Source of the DNA: Coriaria nepalensis
Taxonomy: Eukaryota > Streptophyta > Magnoliopsida > Cucurbitales > Coriariaceae
Direction: 5' to 3'
Length of the DNA stretch: 64,000 nucleotides
Assembly: GCA_027186245.1 (NCBI GenBank)
Contig: CP114497.1
Location: 4,347,501 to 4,411,500 of the forward strand
The notes under the pieces are model-generated. The model made no database searches and was not told the origin of the DNA. It was given only the letters and a program-made list of their open reading frames with translations. The position numbers and the translations under genes are program-made. This document shows, in pieces, positions 1-13,384 of the stretch (positions are counted from its first letter, which is position 1; the number at the start of each line of letters is the position of its first letter).

Positions 1-256
1 TTTGGGCCAAATCCTAGAACATCTATGACAGTGTTTTGGATATTTTAGCATTTTGGAGGCTAAGTTTTAGACAGCACTCCTTCATAACAGTTCCAGGACA
101 TTTAATTACAAAAGTAATCAAACTATTAAGTTCACTTGTCATAAGTATAGATGTCAATGAGAGAATCCTATGATGGAAAAGGGAACGTCAACAAAAATTC
201 AAAAACAGACACTGCAATCAGTGTACAACCAACCCAACAAAATTTGGACAACTTAC

Positions 257-3200
257 CAGATTTAGAAACCAGGAATACTGTGCATAAAGCAGTGATAAAG
301 TCTGCGAATGTTCCTTTCCCTTCTCAATGGCAATGGCCTGTTCATATATAGAGAATGCATCTTCCAGGTTTCCCTGTAAAAATTGAACCTCCAGATTAGA
401 AGGGGCAATATGGTCAGTGATATTAAAAATCTTCCACAAGTTGCTGACACGACATACCAGTCGGTGCTCCATATTTGCATGCTTAATAATTGCTTCAAGA
501 AGACCAGGTGAAATTTCAGCATTTACAAGTTGATAAGCAGCTCGTGCCCCAGGTATGTCCCCACTTTGTTCTTTGAACCGAGCAGCAAATAAGTGGATCT
601 CTGGATGCCTCTGTTAATATTTTGGAGGTGAAAAACATTAGTTACTAAGGAAACTATCCAGTTATTAAGGGAGAGACTTGAACAGTCTAGTCATCTAACT
701 GACCAAGAATTCCAGAATAAATCATTTTACCCAAGCCAGAAATATCAAAACAACTTGCTTTTGAGATGTAAAAAGTAGTAACAAAATGATGAGACAGAGA
801 AACCAAAATGACTTTAGTCACATACTTCTGAGTAAAGATTGTATAGTCCATTAAAGGGTATCCACCACTAACATGGAAAGACAGGAGCAAGTAAGTAGTA
901 CAATATAATTCCAACTATACACAGTAGAACCTCGATAAATTAATATTCGATAAATTAATAAACTCGTTTAAATAATAGTTTTTTGTATCCCAACTTGAAG
1001 ATAACATGCTAATTTTCCTCTAGAATTTAATTTTCACTTAATTAATAGATTTACTTAGTCCCTGACTATTAATTTATCAAGATTTTAGTGTATCATGCTA
1101 ATCATGAAGCTCGGAAGATTTCCACTTCTACAACTTATCCTCCTCATTTTCATTTCAAATTAAATTTAAGAGAATAGTGTTACAATTGCCAACATCTTAT
1201 TTTCTAACCAATATTAGCTTAATTAAGGAAGTCATCAACCTAAAAAATTTGGCTGCCTCAAAATGCAACATATATTTTCAGTGTTCAACCAAACTACTTT
1301 TAGCTCGCTATACAAAATATTAGGAAAGGGAAATAACAACTAACCTTGACGAAGACTTGGGTTGCACGAGCAAGTGCATTATTTGCAAGATCCATGCTAC
1401 CACTTACTTCCATGCATAAAACATATCGTACCCAGTATTCTGGATAATTGGCACATGCAATAAGGCATCTCTCATATAACTTGACCACCTGATTAACATT
1501 TGCAAACAAACAATTAAAATGTACACCCAGGGCAACATTTATCTAAAAACATGATCTAAGGCAGAAAGGAGATATGCATCTGAAATACTCCGTTTGGAAC
1601 AGAGAGGCCCCTCAAATACCAAATGAGGAACCTCATTGCCTGACAGATATGGTTAAGAAGATAATACCTGCATGCATAACATCAGAACTTAAAAAAAGTA
1701 TAAAAACTTAATATACAAACACATGGGAACCTAAAATTTTGACTGACAAATGAGAGTTTGAAATACTTAGCCTTAATAACCAATTCGAAGGTCCATGCTT
1801 TAGTCTCAGTTCATTTTCCATTTTAAAAGTTGCTTCATCCAATGATAAGCCAATAAGCATATGATGCAGCAGTTTTTCTTAACTGTAAGTCAGTGTTTAG
1901 AAAGGACAGCTAAAATTACAAAACAAAGATAACTACATCAATTTGAAATGACTTCACATACCTTATTTAAATCACCTTCTTGTTCAATAAAATCCAGATA
2001 GTTATGCCAATTTTCTAGCTCTGCAACATTGAGGGGCCTAACATGAAAGTAGGGCCTCCTAATAGCTGTTTCAAAACCAATCATCTTAGAATCGAACTCT
2101 TTAGCTTTCTTATACATCTCTTCTCTAATGGCGATATACTTCTCCAATTCCTCTGCTTCTGATAAGCCAGCACTTACAGGTTTAGGAGACAGTTCTGCAG
2201 CATCAGGATGAACCTCCCCACCATTTAATTTCTCTCCAGACTCTGAGGGAGCATCTATCACTGATGCAGTATCCTCAACCGCCCTTAGTTCTGACAAAGG
2301 CCGACTTGCAGCCAACTCCTTGAAGCTGTAACAAATTAGCATTAAATTAGCATTGGAGAAACACAGATATGAGAAAAATTATACGGATGAGCTACTACTT
2401 AACATTAGGACAAACCTAATAATATGTTAAACAATCAGATGGACATAAACAACACTTAAAAATCACATAAGCAAATGAACAAACATGAATAGTGGCAGAC
2501 AAAGTCAAGGCCAAACAATCTGGAATATCTGCCAGGGTTAAAAGATAACTTTTGTAAGCGCTCAAAAACCTTCTTTGTTTTTGAAACAATTATGAGTGTC
2601 CATATATGAAATGAATAAAGAGAGAAATCCTACCAAAGGCCCATCTCTAATACTTGAACCCAAGTTTATGGAACTATTCTAAAAAGAAGAAGTTGGATCA
2701 TCAAGTTTGGAAAATTAAGGGCTGTACTGTAGCTATCCAACAAGTATCATGTTTATCACCCATCTCCAAACTATGACTTTAGCTACTTTGAGGTTCTCTA
2801 TCAGACACTCGTCTGCTCAATATCATCACCACAATGTAAGGAAGTTTACACCAAGCATAGAAACTCGATATTTCATGGTAATAACGGGAAAAAGAAATAA
2901 GGATTAATGAACAAATTCACAAGTTAATAATGTGTATTTCATCAAACGATTTCCCCTCAACTTCTTGCAACTAAGCAAAAACAGAACCCACATAGAAAAT
3001 AAAGACAATTACAATAATTAAGAATCATAGAAACAACTCACCTATTGAAATACCGATCCAACTGTTGATTTGGAATCTCTAATATCCGTGTGTAAATCAT
3101 AGCTAGTAGTCCCCACTCCTGCTGCATGTATTCATATTCAATGTACTTATCCCAAAGGGGGAAAGACAGGTAGTCTGTTCCAACGTAAGCTAATCCTCGC

Positions 3201-5743
3201 TCGAAAAGCCTGACATTCAACAGTTTAAGAATATTTGTAATAAAGTAAATATAAGTAAACACTTAGCAATCCGAACACGCCTTAAACGGAACAGCCACAC
3301 TAATGTTGAAGGAGAAGGAACAATTCACTCTAACAGCATATGACACTTCCAACTGCATTTACCTTCCTGAAAAATATCATACTATGTCCGAGAAATGGAG
3401 CAGTGATAGAGGCCATCTTAGCCCTTAAACTGAATGAGATCTTCCCAGCAGCAATTTGCATATTGATGCACCTCAGTGTCAAAGTTAAAAGAATGCCACA
3501 ATCCATTTCACAACTATATGACTAAGAGAGACGCCTTAGGAGAACAATTGTAAATAGAAGAGGTTGATGATTGAGGCCTAGAAATTGAATTAGATCCTAA
3601 AAATGTTTAACCAACTACCCAGTAAGTAGCCTCAAATCAAGAGATTTGCGCATCAGAAAATTCATTTCACAAGTGCATTCCCACAAACCTTTCCATCTTA
3701 CATGCGAGGAATCACCATTGCAGGCATACTGAAATGAGGTTAGAAAGCAGCAAAAATTACCAGATTCTTGTATCTCAGATCACAGGACCATCCTCTCCCA
3801 ACAAGTTTAACAATAAAAATAGAAAAACAAACAGATATTACCTTCGAACAGTCTCCGGGTCTCCATATGTGCTTATAGAAAATATGCAATAATGCAACCA
3901 AATGTCGACTGAATAAGTCACCCCTTGAACTGCTCGTTCATATACCTCAACAATTTTGTCAATAGAGCCAAACCGTGCCTCATGATCAGCATACTTCTTC
4001 CAGTAGCCGTAACACAGAGGGAATTCAGCTAGAAAGGTATCATAAATTCTTCGCACTTTCATTAAGTTATCCTGCAAAGGTTATAGGAATCTTAGTCACA
4101 CTCAGGATACCCTTCGAACAGCAGATAGAATGATATACATGTGCATATGTTTAGCATGCATATGCAAATTTCTATGGAGAGAGAGGGAGAGAGGGAGAGG
4201 AGGGGGGGAAGTTATGCATATGTTAAAGTAGGTTAGACTAGTATAAAACTAGCACATAACTTAAAGAATGACAAGTTATACATTGCTGAAAAAAATTGTA
4301 AACTTTTCCCAGTAACATCACTCAATTGCACATGGCCACAGAATCATGAAAATCTGACACCTTTGAAATTAGTGATAACATACAAAGAATTTAGCAAAGC
4401 AATGACCTAGCAAATTAGTGATAACATATACAAGCATACCTCTGCCACCTTCTCTGTCTCTTCAATCAAGGCAGTCCACGCATTAAAATCTAGAGAATTA
4501 GTCCTCACAATGTTCCACAGCCTATCTTCTTCAGCAGAGAGTGGAGGTACTGGGAGGAAATTTGAGAAATATAAATAAAATACTATACACCAATATTATA
4601 TATGATGAAAGTACACCATAATATAAAATCTGGATGTTAACTGGTATTAAAAGCATATGACATGTTTGTAGTTGTGCAGAGCATTGTATCTGATCCTACT
4701 GCACCCAATCTCCGTTAACTGTAGATATAGAAGCAGCACTAAAGAATGGGACATAGCACATTAATCCACAACCATGGTACTTAAAGACAGGGTGGGAGAG
4801 GAGAGAGAGATGCAATATTTATAAAGCAGCATGCTAACATGGGCTTTAGGATTTGGTAAATCCAATCAAAGAAAATGAATCAAAAAGCCAACAGAAACTA
4901 TTGTTTAAAATTAGAAAGAAACCACATATTTAGGCATCACTTCATCGGTCTTGCAAGTTACAATCTCATTTTTGACAATCACTCCACTATCGTTCACTTT
5001 TTAAATATTTCAACAAGATAAGCATATTATACAGAATGCAAGTACGGATCCTATACTGGAAATACAGATCAAATATAATGTTATTGCCAACAGTTAACTA
5101 GTCTATGTGAATGTAGGTGTCACCTAAATTCACATACAAGGGGAGGAACCAATGAAAGCAGTACTCAATTGCTAATGGAAACTTGGATAGGAGTTCAATA
5201 GTCAATTGATCAATTCCACAGTCAATATCTAAGGGATATACTAAGAATTAGGGAGAAACCCGCGCAGAGGGTTTGTCCGAAGAAACGTTCCTCCATCAAT
5301 GTAAATCATCGGTGAAACATAAGCCTTACAAATGAGCCAAAAAAAAAAGAGGGGTCTGCTCGGAGGTATATACCAGAACCATCCACAAACTGTTGTCCTA
5401 CAGAAGCTCCATCAACATTCCCCATAGCATTTCCATTCTCAGCTGATGTGGCATTTCCACCTTCTCCTATAGCATTGCCATTAACAGAAGAATTATAATC
5501 TACTGCTTGAGAAGATTCCATTGGAGTATTCTCTGTGGTAGTAATCTGAGTGGAATCAGCAACCCCATATGCTTCATCACCATGAGATTCTTTCACAACA
5601 GAATTGGGATCCTCACTGTATGCATTTCCATCAGTATCAGGAACAACGTTTGCATTTCCTTCAGCATAGCTTGCTGAAACATGCCCCCCAGAGACATTCA
5701 TCACTTCTGATACTTGGGCGACTGCAGTTTCACTGTCCCCCAT
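257..5743 (-). CDS. PRP39: Pre-mRNA-processing factor 39 (PRP39-like), 5' part of gene, 3' end outside the window
   Basis: U1 snRNP-associated splicing factor of the HAT-repeat family, expected to act in the nucleus in 5' splice-site recognition. Eight coding exons are visible on the minus strand: 5743-5374, 4549-4440, 4071-3842, 3209-3042, 2325-1962, 1488-1345, 610-458 and 373-257. They join in frame at GT-AG sites. The first exon encodes an acidic, Asn/Gly-rich N-terminus (MGDSETAV...). The next exons carry HAT motifs such as [29 protein letters not shown] and [13 protein letters not shown]. The last visible donor (GTAAGT at 256-251) shows the gene continues off the left edge, so the C-terminal HAT repeats are missing here. 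A 5'UTR intron is likely: donor GTAAGT near 6135, acceptor TGCAG near 5767. Family assignment rests on sequence recognition; the exact paralogue (a or b) is not resolved. Confidence 0.88.
918..1092. mobile_element. Short TIR element (MITE), mariner-like TA target site, in a PRP39 intron
   Basis: A 171-bp segment (920-1090) is flanked on both sides by TA. Its ends are imperfect inverted repeats: the left end begins CACAGTAGAACCTCGATAAA and the inverted right end reads CACTAAAATCTTGATAAA; both continue into TTAATA. There is no coding capacity and the interior is AT-rich. It lies between the exons ending at 1345 and starting at 610, so it is transcribed and removed with the intron. The TA duplication fits Tc1/mariner-type MITEs; the superfamily is an inference. 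Confidence 0.6.
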
Positions 5744-5767
5744 ACCTGAACTACCAATACAGTTGAA

Positions 5768-6330
5768 CTGCAGGAAATCAAATAATATAATTACTTAGTC
5801 AAAGAAATGAAAAAATGAAAAAATAAAAATAAATAAACAAATAAAAAGTGAAGCTAACATGGTAGGTAGAAAGCAAAACTATGAGACAAACTTCTAAAAA
5901 AGAAGCCAATTTTCGAAGAAGAAAATCAGTAAACCGATATTGGACGAATAATAGAAGCTACGATGGAAAAAAGAACAAAGAAAACTCCAAGAGAATAAAA
6001 CATAACACATGAAAATCAATATTGGAGCACAGTCCAAGTAAACCCTGACAATCATCCATAGAAACCTAAATTTTCGCCAAGTATACCCTAATTAAGAGCT
6101 GCAACTAAAGGTAAAAAGAAGGAGAGAGAAACTTACAGCTGCTAGAAACCGTACTGGAGGCCGCTAGATGCCGTTGGAAACTGTGGTTGCAGAGGGAGTG
6201 GTGTTCTGGAACGGTGGCTTCAGAGCTTCGATAAATTTTGCTCTAAAATCTTGGTAAATGGAGCCAAAACGAAACGCAGCAAGACAGAAACGTGAGCCTT
6301 GAGGGAAGTAGGGCTTTTTTGTATACGTGC
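5768..6330 (-). promoter_or_regulatory. 5'UTR, 5'UTR intron and proximal promoter of the PRP39-like gene
   Basis: Upstream of the ATG at 5743 the minus strand has a pyrimidine/TGCAG acceptor near 5767 and a GTAAGTTTC donor near 6135, which fits a leader intron of about 370 bp. The 86-codon open frame at 6164-6424 has no family features and is best read as untranslated leader and promoter. The transcription start was not located. Confidence 0.45.
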
Positions 6331-6429
6331 GATGGTTGGAGTTGGATCTGGGCCGTTGCGTATCGTAGTAGTCTATGGACCGTTGTGTTCCACATGATTT
6401 TTTGCCGTGAGAATTTGGACTCATAATTT

Positions 6430-6875
6430 ATTTAGAAATGATATTTCAAGATTTAAGCATATCATAAAATTTGTTAAAATAATGATTTTTTTTATTTAAA
6501 AAAAAATTAATAATTTACTAAATTATCCTTAACGAACACGCAGGTAGAAACTAAAATAAGAACACATGTAGAAAATAAAAGCTCAAACATGAAATGCATA
6601 AAACATTAGAAACCTAACTTTTACAAATTATTATATCATGAACACAATCCGAATTGTAAAAAATAAAAGCTCAAACTCTTAGTTTCACAAGGGTTAGTAG
6701 TTGAAAAAATCTGAAGAAAAATCTAAGCAATAGTTCACAGTCGACAAAATCTTAAAAAAAATATGAAAAAAAAATCAAAAGTAGAATCGGCATTGCAATA
6801 AAATATTGATTTTATATTTTTTTTTTTGGAGTGATAATATTCATTTTAATTTGAAATTTAAAGTATTTATAGGGT
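6430..6875. other. AT-rich intergenic spacer
   Basis: Low-complexity A/T-rich DNA between the PRP39 promoter and the foldback element. No open frame, RNA gene or repeat with clear ends was seen. Confidence 0.6.
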
Positions 6876-7158
6876 TGGGACCATCGAATAATTTATAATT
6901 ATTATTTGATTGCTAGATGGGAATATTAATGTTCATCGAGCCATCAATCAAGAAGTTCATATGAATTACTCGACGAATGACCATCGAGTCATCCAGCAAT
7001 CGAACAGTGCATATGAACTTCTTACTCGATGAACATTAATATTCTCATCGAGCTATCGATCAATACACACTCGATGGCTCGATAGTCATTCATATGTCTA
7101 TCGAGCCATCGACTATCGAGCCATCGAGTAGTTATTATAAATTGCTCAATGGTCCCCC
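6876..7158. repeat. Foldback element with nested inverted repeats and ATCGAG words
   Basis: Outer arms 6876-6903 and 7131-7158 are inverted copies (GGGACCATCGAATAATTTAT against ATAAATTGCTCAATGGTCCC). Inner arms 6919-6964 and 7010-7045 are also inverted copies around AATATTAATGTTCATCGAG. A perfect 14-bp stem lies at 7072-7085/7098-7111 (CGATGGCTCGATAG, 12-nt loop). The whole block could fold into a long hairpin. It lies 300 bp before the DUF1985 relic and may be a terminal or subterminal part of that transposon, or an independent foldback MITE. Confidence 0.65.
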
Positions 7159-7462
7159 AATTTATATGAACTGCTCCATAACTCGATTATCGTTTATATT
7201 TCCATCGAGTATTACAGTCTTATTCTAAAGTTTTTTTTTTTCAATTTAGTTTTATGCAGTTTTGTTTAATTACTTTTCATTTCATGTGGATCAAATTCCT
7301 ATATATCATGAGCTATAACCTATAATTGATCAAAACCATTGTTTCAAAATCCACACTACCATGATATCAAAGTATGAAGTGGTGATTACTGATATACGGA
7401 AGAAGTTGACCCTAGTATAATTGGAGTCTTTTAAGTCTACTTGTTTGTGACATTTTCTAGAT

Positions 7463-9230
7463 GTGAGTGGTCAACTTAAGAACTCGGGCCAACTTATGAA
7501 CTTTTTCATTCTTCGGCAAGTGGAGTGCAAGAAGAAGCACGAATTATGGTTTACGCACTGCAAAAAGTCCCTACGATTTGGCCTAAGGGAGTTTGCATTG
7601 GTGACGAGATTAAAATATCATACAAAACTTTCAGACCATATAATTAAGCGGATAGAAAAAGACGAGCACTTGTTGAATAAGTATCTTGGTAGGAGGCTTG
7701 TCAATGTGTCGGAAATAGTGGAGAAATTTAGAAGTGATTATGAGTCATAGAGTAATAGGGACGGTGAGATTGTGAAGATGGCTCTTGTTTACTTCATTGA
7801 GGTAGTCCTTTTAGCACAAGGGTAGAGAAATTAGATTCGGCCATTGACATTGTCCATAGCCAACAATTTAGGTCGGCTCAAGCAATACTCTTGGGGTAGA
7901 CGTAGTTATGAGCTTACAATTCAATATTTGAAGAATGATATCAAGAAGAAGGCAGTTGCACATAGGGATCGGCCGGAAGGGACGAAGCCGAAAAAAAAAT
8001 CCTATGACTTATACAGATTTCCGCTTCCTTTACAGGTTAGAGTTTATATTTAACTTTTACCATATTTTGGTTTATGTTTGCTAATAGTTAATTCATAACT
8101 GTATAGGTATATGGTTACGAAACCATTCCTTATCTTAGAAGGAAAGCTAGAGTTTGGGGTAATGAGAATCAAATGCCTCGAATTTTAAATTGGTCAATAG
8201 TGGATCTACTTGTCAGTTATGAAAATGTCGAGACGTGGACTAGAAAAAAATAAGTAATGTTTCATTTCTTTAATTCATTTAGTACTTTAGTTCATCATAT
8301 TGATTGAAATTAAACTGACTTTGATATTTGTTCAATACAGCTCGTCATCCATGGAATTATAAAGCTAACCAAGAAAGAATCAAGTCCGGAATATTTGACC
8401 ACTCTTGAAGCTTTCATGGATGAGGATGACGAAGTTATGAAATACTAGACTAGGGTGTTTGAGGACGAAGAAGTAGAAAAAGTAGAAAAAGAAGAAAAAA
8501 TAGTAGAAAAAGTAGTAGAAGAAGAAGAAAAAAAAGTAGATGAAGAAGAAGGGGAAGAAAAGGTTGAGCTGAAAATGAAAATTGCATCGAGGTTAGAGGA
8601 TCTTATCGGTGGCTTAGAGAAAAAGATTATGAGAGAGATGGATAAGATGTTTAGAGAATTGAACAAACGAATGTGAGAGATAGATAAGATGTTTATAGAT
8701 ATCAAAGATGAGACGGTTCTCTCGAAATGTTTCTCATTCTCGCCAATATTTATCACATCTCCGATGATTCACCAAATGTCGATGCCTTCAAAAGAGAAAG
8801 TTATAGAGGAGTCAGCGGAGACATATGTGACCCCGCCTATCATTGTGATCGGACGAGGTCAAATGATGAAAAAACGTACTCCAGCCCTCACCTCTCCCTT
8901 TATAGACTTCAGGAAAAAGTAGAAATATAAAAAGAAGAAGAAATTATCGATGACTCCGCTTTTTATCCGAAATAAGGATAACGAGATATCTATACAAAAA
9001 TGGCTAAAGATTGACACTTTGAAGTAAATATTTTTTTTTCTTAAACTTTAACTTCATTTAAGATTTATTTTATATATTATATTATTTACTTATGATAACT
9101 TGATTTTTCTCTGTCAGGGACCCAATCATAAGTTTTGATGGCCTAAAGTACGATAAGGAACTTTTTGAGATGATACTATATGACTCATCGTGGCTAGACA
9201 ATTTTATAATTATTCAAAACTATTTTTGAA
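7463..9230 (+). pseudogene. Decayed DUF1985-type transposon protein (Ulp1-associated MULE class)
   Basis: The first open segment (7463-7750) carries the DUF1985 signature FGLREFALVTRLK. The same frame then runs through three stop codons (TAG at 7748, 7823 and 7832) into YSWGRRSYELTIQYLK, a second DUF1985 hallmark, ending at an apparent intron (donor after 8035, acceptor before VYGYETIPYL near 8107). Later segments hold a Lys/Glu/Val-rich acidic stretch (8455-8676) and DPIISFDGLKYD and SSWLDNF near 9120-9215, which resemble the region before the Ulp1-like peptidase in these elements. No peptidase domain is left. DUF1985 proteins are known from plant Mutator-like elements that also encode C48 peptidases; the assignment rests on motif recognition. 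The stop codons make it a relic. Confidence 0.7.
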
Positions 9231-9284
9231 AACTAACTCTTTACATTATATATTCACCTCTAAATTCACCCGAAAAAAAGTTAC

Positions 9285-9750
9285 AAAGCTCGTGGGCTAG
9301 ACCCATGATGGACCCACCCAATGAACACGGCCCAACACGGATCAAATCTAATGGGCCCCCATTCCAAGCCTGACATACACCCGCATCAAAATGGGACGGC
9401 ACATACACAGTCCGTTTTCGTCATGGGCTATACTGGCCCATCACGAACGGTGCAGGGGCCAACACGGACCTGCGGTTCATTTGGACCCCACAGTACAAAA
9501 CTAAGTTATGTTAGGCGCGGTTTACACCTAATTATTAGTTAACCAGGTTTAAATAAATGGAAATGGAAAAGAAAACGGTCGTTTTGGGCCCAAAAAGGCT
9601 GAAGGACAATGTATGCGCTGCATCCAAACACCCACCAAACGGCGCGAAACCTAGAGCTCCCATATAAACAGTGGGCATCGTCTTCTTCCCCCATATGTAT
9701 AAACTCTTCTTCTCGCAGCCAGGCGAGAGAAACGAAAGAAGCCGTCAACA
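9285..9750 (+). promoter_or_regulatory. Upstream region of the uL14 gene: GGCCCA-rich tract, site II-like box, TATA-like and telo-like boxes
   Basis: 9285-9490 is GC-rich and repeats words such as GGCCCA, ACACGG and TGGGCC; this resembles the subterminal parts of some plant hAT-type elements. A palindromic TTGGGCCCAA at 9584-9593 contains the TGGGCC site II core common in plant ribosomal-protein promoters (TCP-binding). GAAACCTAG at about 9643 resembles a telo-box. A TATAAA lies at about 9664, some 87 bp before the ATG. Functional roles are inferred from family knowledge. Confidence 0.5.
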
Positions 9751-11590
<1,840 letters not shown>

Positions 11591-12610
11591 AAGTCTGTCT
11601 GGATTTGATGATAGTGTTACATCTTTTTGTTTTTAGATTTGCAGTTTCATCTGGAACTCCTTTTAGCTATTTTATTTGGAAGAACGGTTAAGCAACTCTA
11701 CTACAAGTTATATTTCATTGCATTGGTACTTCTAGATATTCTTCCAGTGGTACTATTTGCTCATCATTTTTTGGCCTGGATTGGGTATGCTCGATCTTGT
11801 TCTTACAGGCGAGAATCTTTTCTCTTTTTTCTGTTGAAAGTTACGGGTGAGATTACTAACCATACATTAGGTTGAAGATATCATCAAAAATCATTTGAAT
11901 ACTATCCAAAAAGGGTAGTTTTTGTAGAAAATATTTGGTAATAATCAAATGAAATTAGTCGGGTACATCATAATTTGTTAGTTGCTAGTGAGGACATAAA
12001 CTTCTTAGATCAAACGATAGTCATTTGTATCCTTGAAAAAGGGTGATGGTTTTTATACGCAAGTGGAATGTTGTGCAAGGTGGGTCTTGAGGGACCATCA
12101 TTTTTCTGAAATGATTACTGCTATTGCTATTAATATCGTCTCCTACAAAATCTTTGGCTGACCTACTTACACCTCAGGGTTGCAATTGCAACATCTACTG
12201 TACATGTTTCTGTTGCTGTTAAATAATGTCTTCATCTACATCTACATCTACCTCAGGGTCACATTGAATTGTCTTTCCTTTTTACTATGGGAAAAGGGTG
12301 ATCGAAACTTCAAAGAAAAAGGTGTAAAAAGCGAAGTCTTATAGCTCACCCTTCCTTTCATTGGGATAATATCTATGGACGGTGTGATAGCATAATTGAT
12401 ATTTTCCCCAAACCTTATCTTATAGGATAGCTTTTTCAGAAGTTCTATCAATCCTCGAGTGAATTTTAGATGCAAAGTTGCGAGACGCAATCAGTTCGAT
12501 AAGTTTAGTATATCAATAATGAAAAGTGTGCGTCTGTTTAAATGATTGTCTATAAGTTATAATTTACAGAGTACACCACCGAGCAATTTCCAAAAATGAT
12601 AAAATTTCTC

Positions 12611-12682
<72 letters not shown>

Positions 12683-12974
12683 GATAATAAATTAATGTAG
12701 CATCTTTGCAAGCCAACACTCCCAACTTATCTACTGATTCATCCACATTTTTTATGATATGAATTTGTTTTTTTAATTACCCACCTGCCATATATGCTGA
12801 AAAAGAAAGGTAGGAATAGGACTACCTCAAAGAAAGGTAGGAATACTATCCATCCCCAGGTTAGAGACCCACATGAAGAAAAAGACAATTGCGTGACAAA
12901 GCCAAAAGTAGGATTGACCCTTTTATGCTGACTGTCTTTTTATCATCTTGCAAATGAACAATTGAATTCTAACA

Positions 12975-13000
<26 letters not shown>
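11591..13000. other. Intergenic region with uL14 3'UTR and a (TAA)n microsatellite
   Basis: The first few hundred bases are the 3'UTR of the uL14 gene. The rest has no supported gene; an 80-codon minus-strand frame at 12248-12490 has no recognisable domain. Near 12230-12250 there is a short run of ATCTAC repeats. Confidence 0.6.
12606..12681. repeat. (TAA)n microsatellite
   Basis: About 24 uninterrupted TAA/ATA units, an obvious length-variable microsatellite. Confidence 0.95.

Positions 13001-13008
<8 letters not shown>
12976..13008. repeat. Compound (CT)n(AT)n microsatellite
   Basis: A CT run followed directly by an AT run, about 100 bp upstream of the small-protein start codon. The AT part may serve as, or hide, the TATA region of that gene. 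Confidence 0.85.
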
Positions 13009-13099
13009 CACGGACACACATCAATTGCTTACAACAAGTGAAATGGTGATTGTAATGAAATTTCCGGGTATATCAAGCCGGTGAAGATCTCAACTGGTG

Positions 13100-13384
13100 A
13101 TGAATTTGAGAAACAGAATTGCAAGCAATGAGTTTGCAGTGACAACTAGTGTCGAATCTCAACGAAGAAGAAGAGTAAGAAGAAGAAGAACAGGTTGTTG
13201 TTGTTGTTGTGATTGTGCATCACTTAATGTGTTCAGGAATTGGGTTTGGAAACTGAAATCAGAGTGGAAGAGAGCTTTGAGGTTGCAGAAGAGCTCTACT
13301 GCTTCTGTAATGTATAGTTATGATCTTCAAAGCTATTCTCTTAACTTTGATGATGGCAATTATGATGCTGTTCTTCCCCCCTAA
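13100..13384 (+). CDS. Small plant-specific protein with C-terminal SYSLNFDDG motif
   Basis: Single-exon gene of 94 residues. The ATG at 13100 is chosen because the codon before it is GTG. It has an Arg-rich patch (RRRRVRRRR, about residues 22-30), a run of five Cys, a W-containing basic helix (NWVWKLKSEWKRAL) and the C-terminal motif YDLQSYSLNFDDG. The last motif is shared by a family of small, uncharacterised eudicot proteins usually induced by stress or hormones; function is unknown. The basic patch could direct it to the nucleus. It lies alone between two long AT-rich stretches. Confidence 0.72.
   Translation: MNLRNRIASNEFAVTTSVESQRRRRVRRRRTGCCCCCDCASLNVFRNWVWKLKSEWKRALRLQKSSTASVMYSYDLQSYSLNFDDGNYDAVLPP

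Noticed and set aside
5569..5766. Plus-strand open frame opposite PRP39 exon 1
   Set aside because: Antisense shadow of the coding exon.
6876..7158. CRISPR-like repeat array
   Set aside because: Plant nuclear context, irregular spacing and nested inverted arms fit a foldback, not a CRISPR array.
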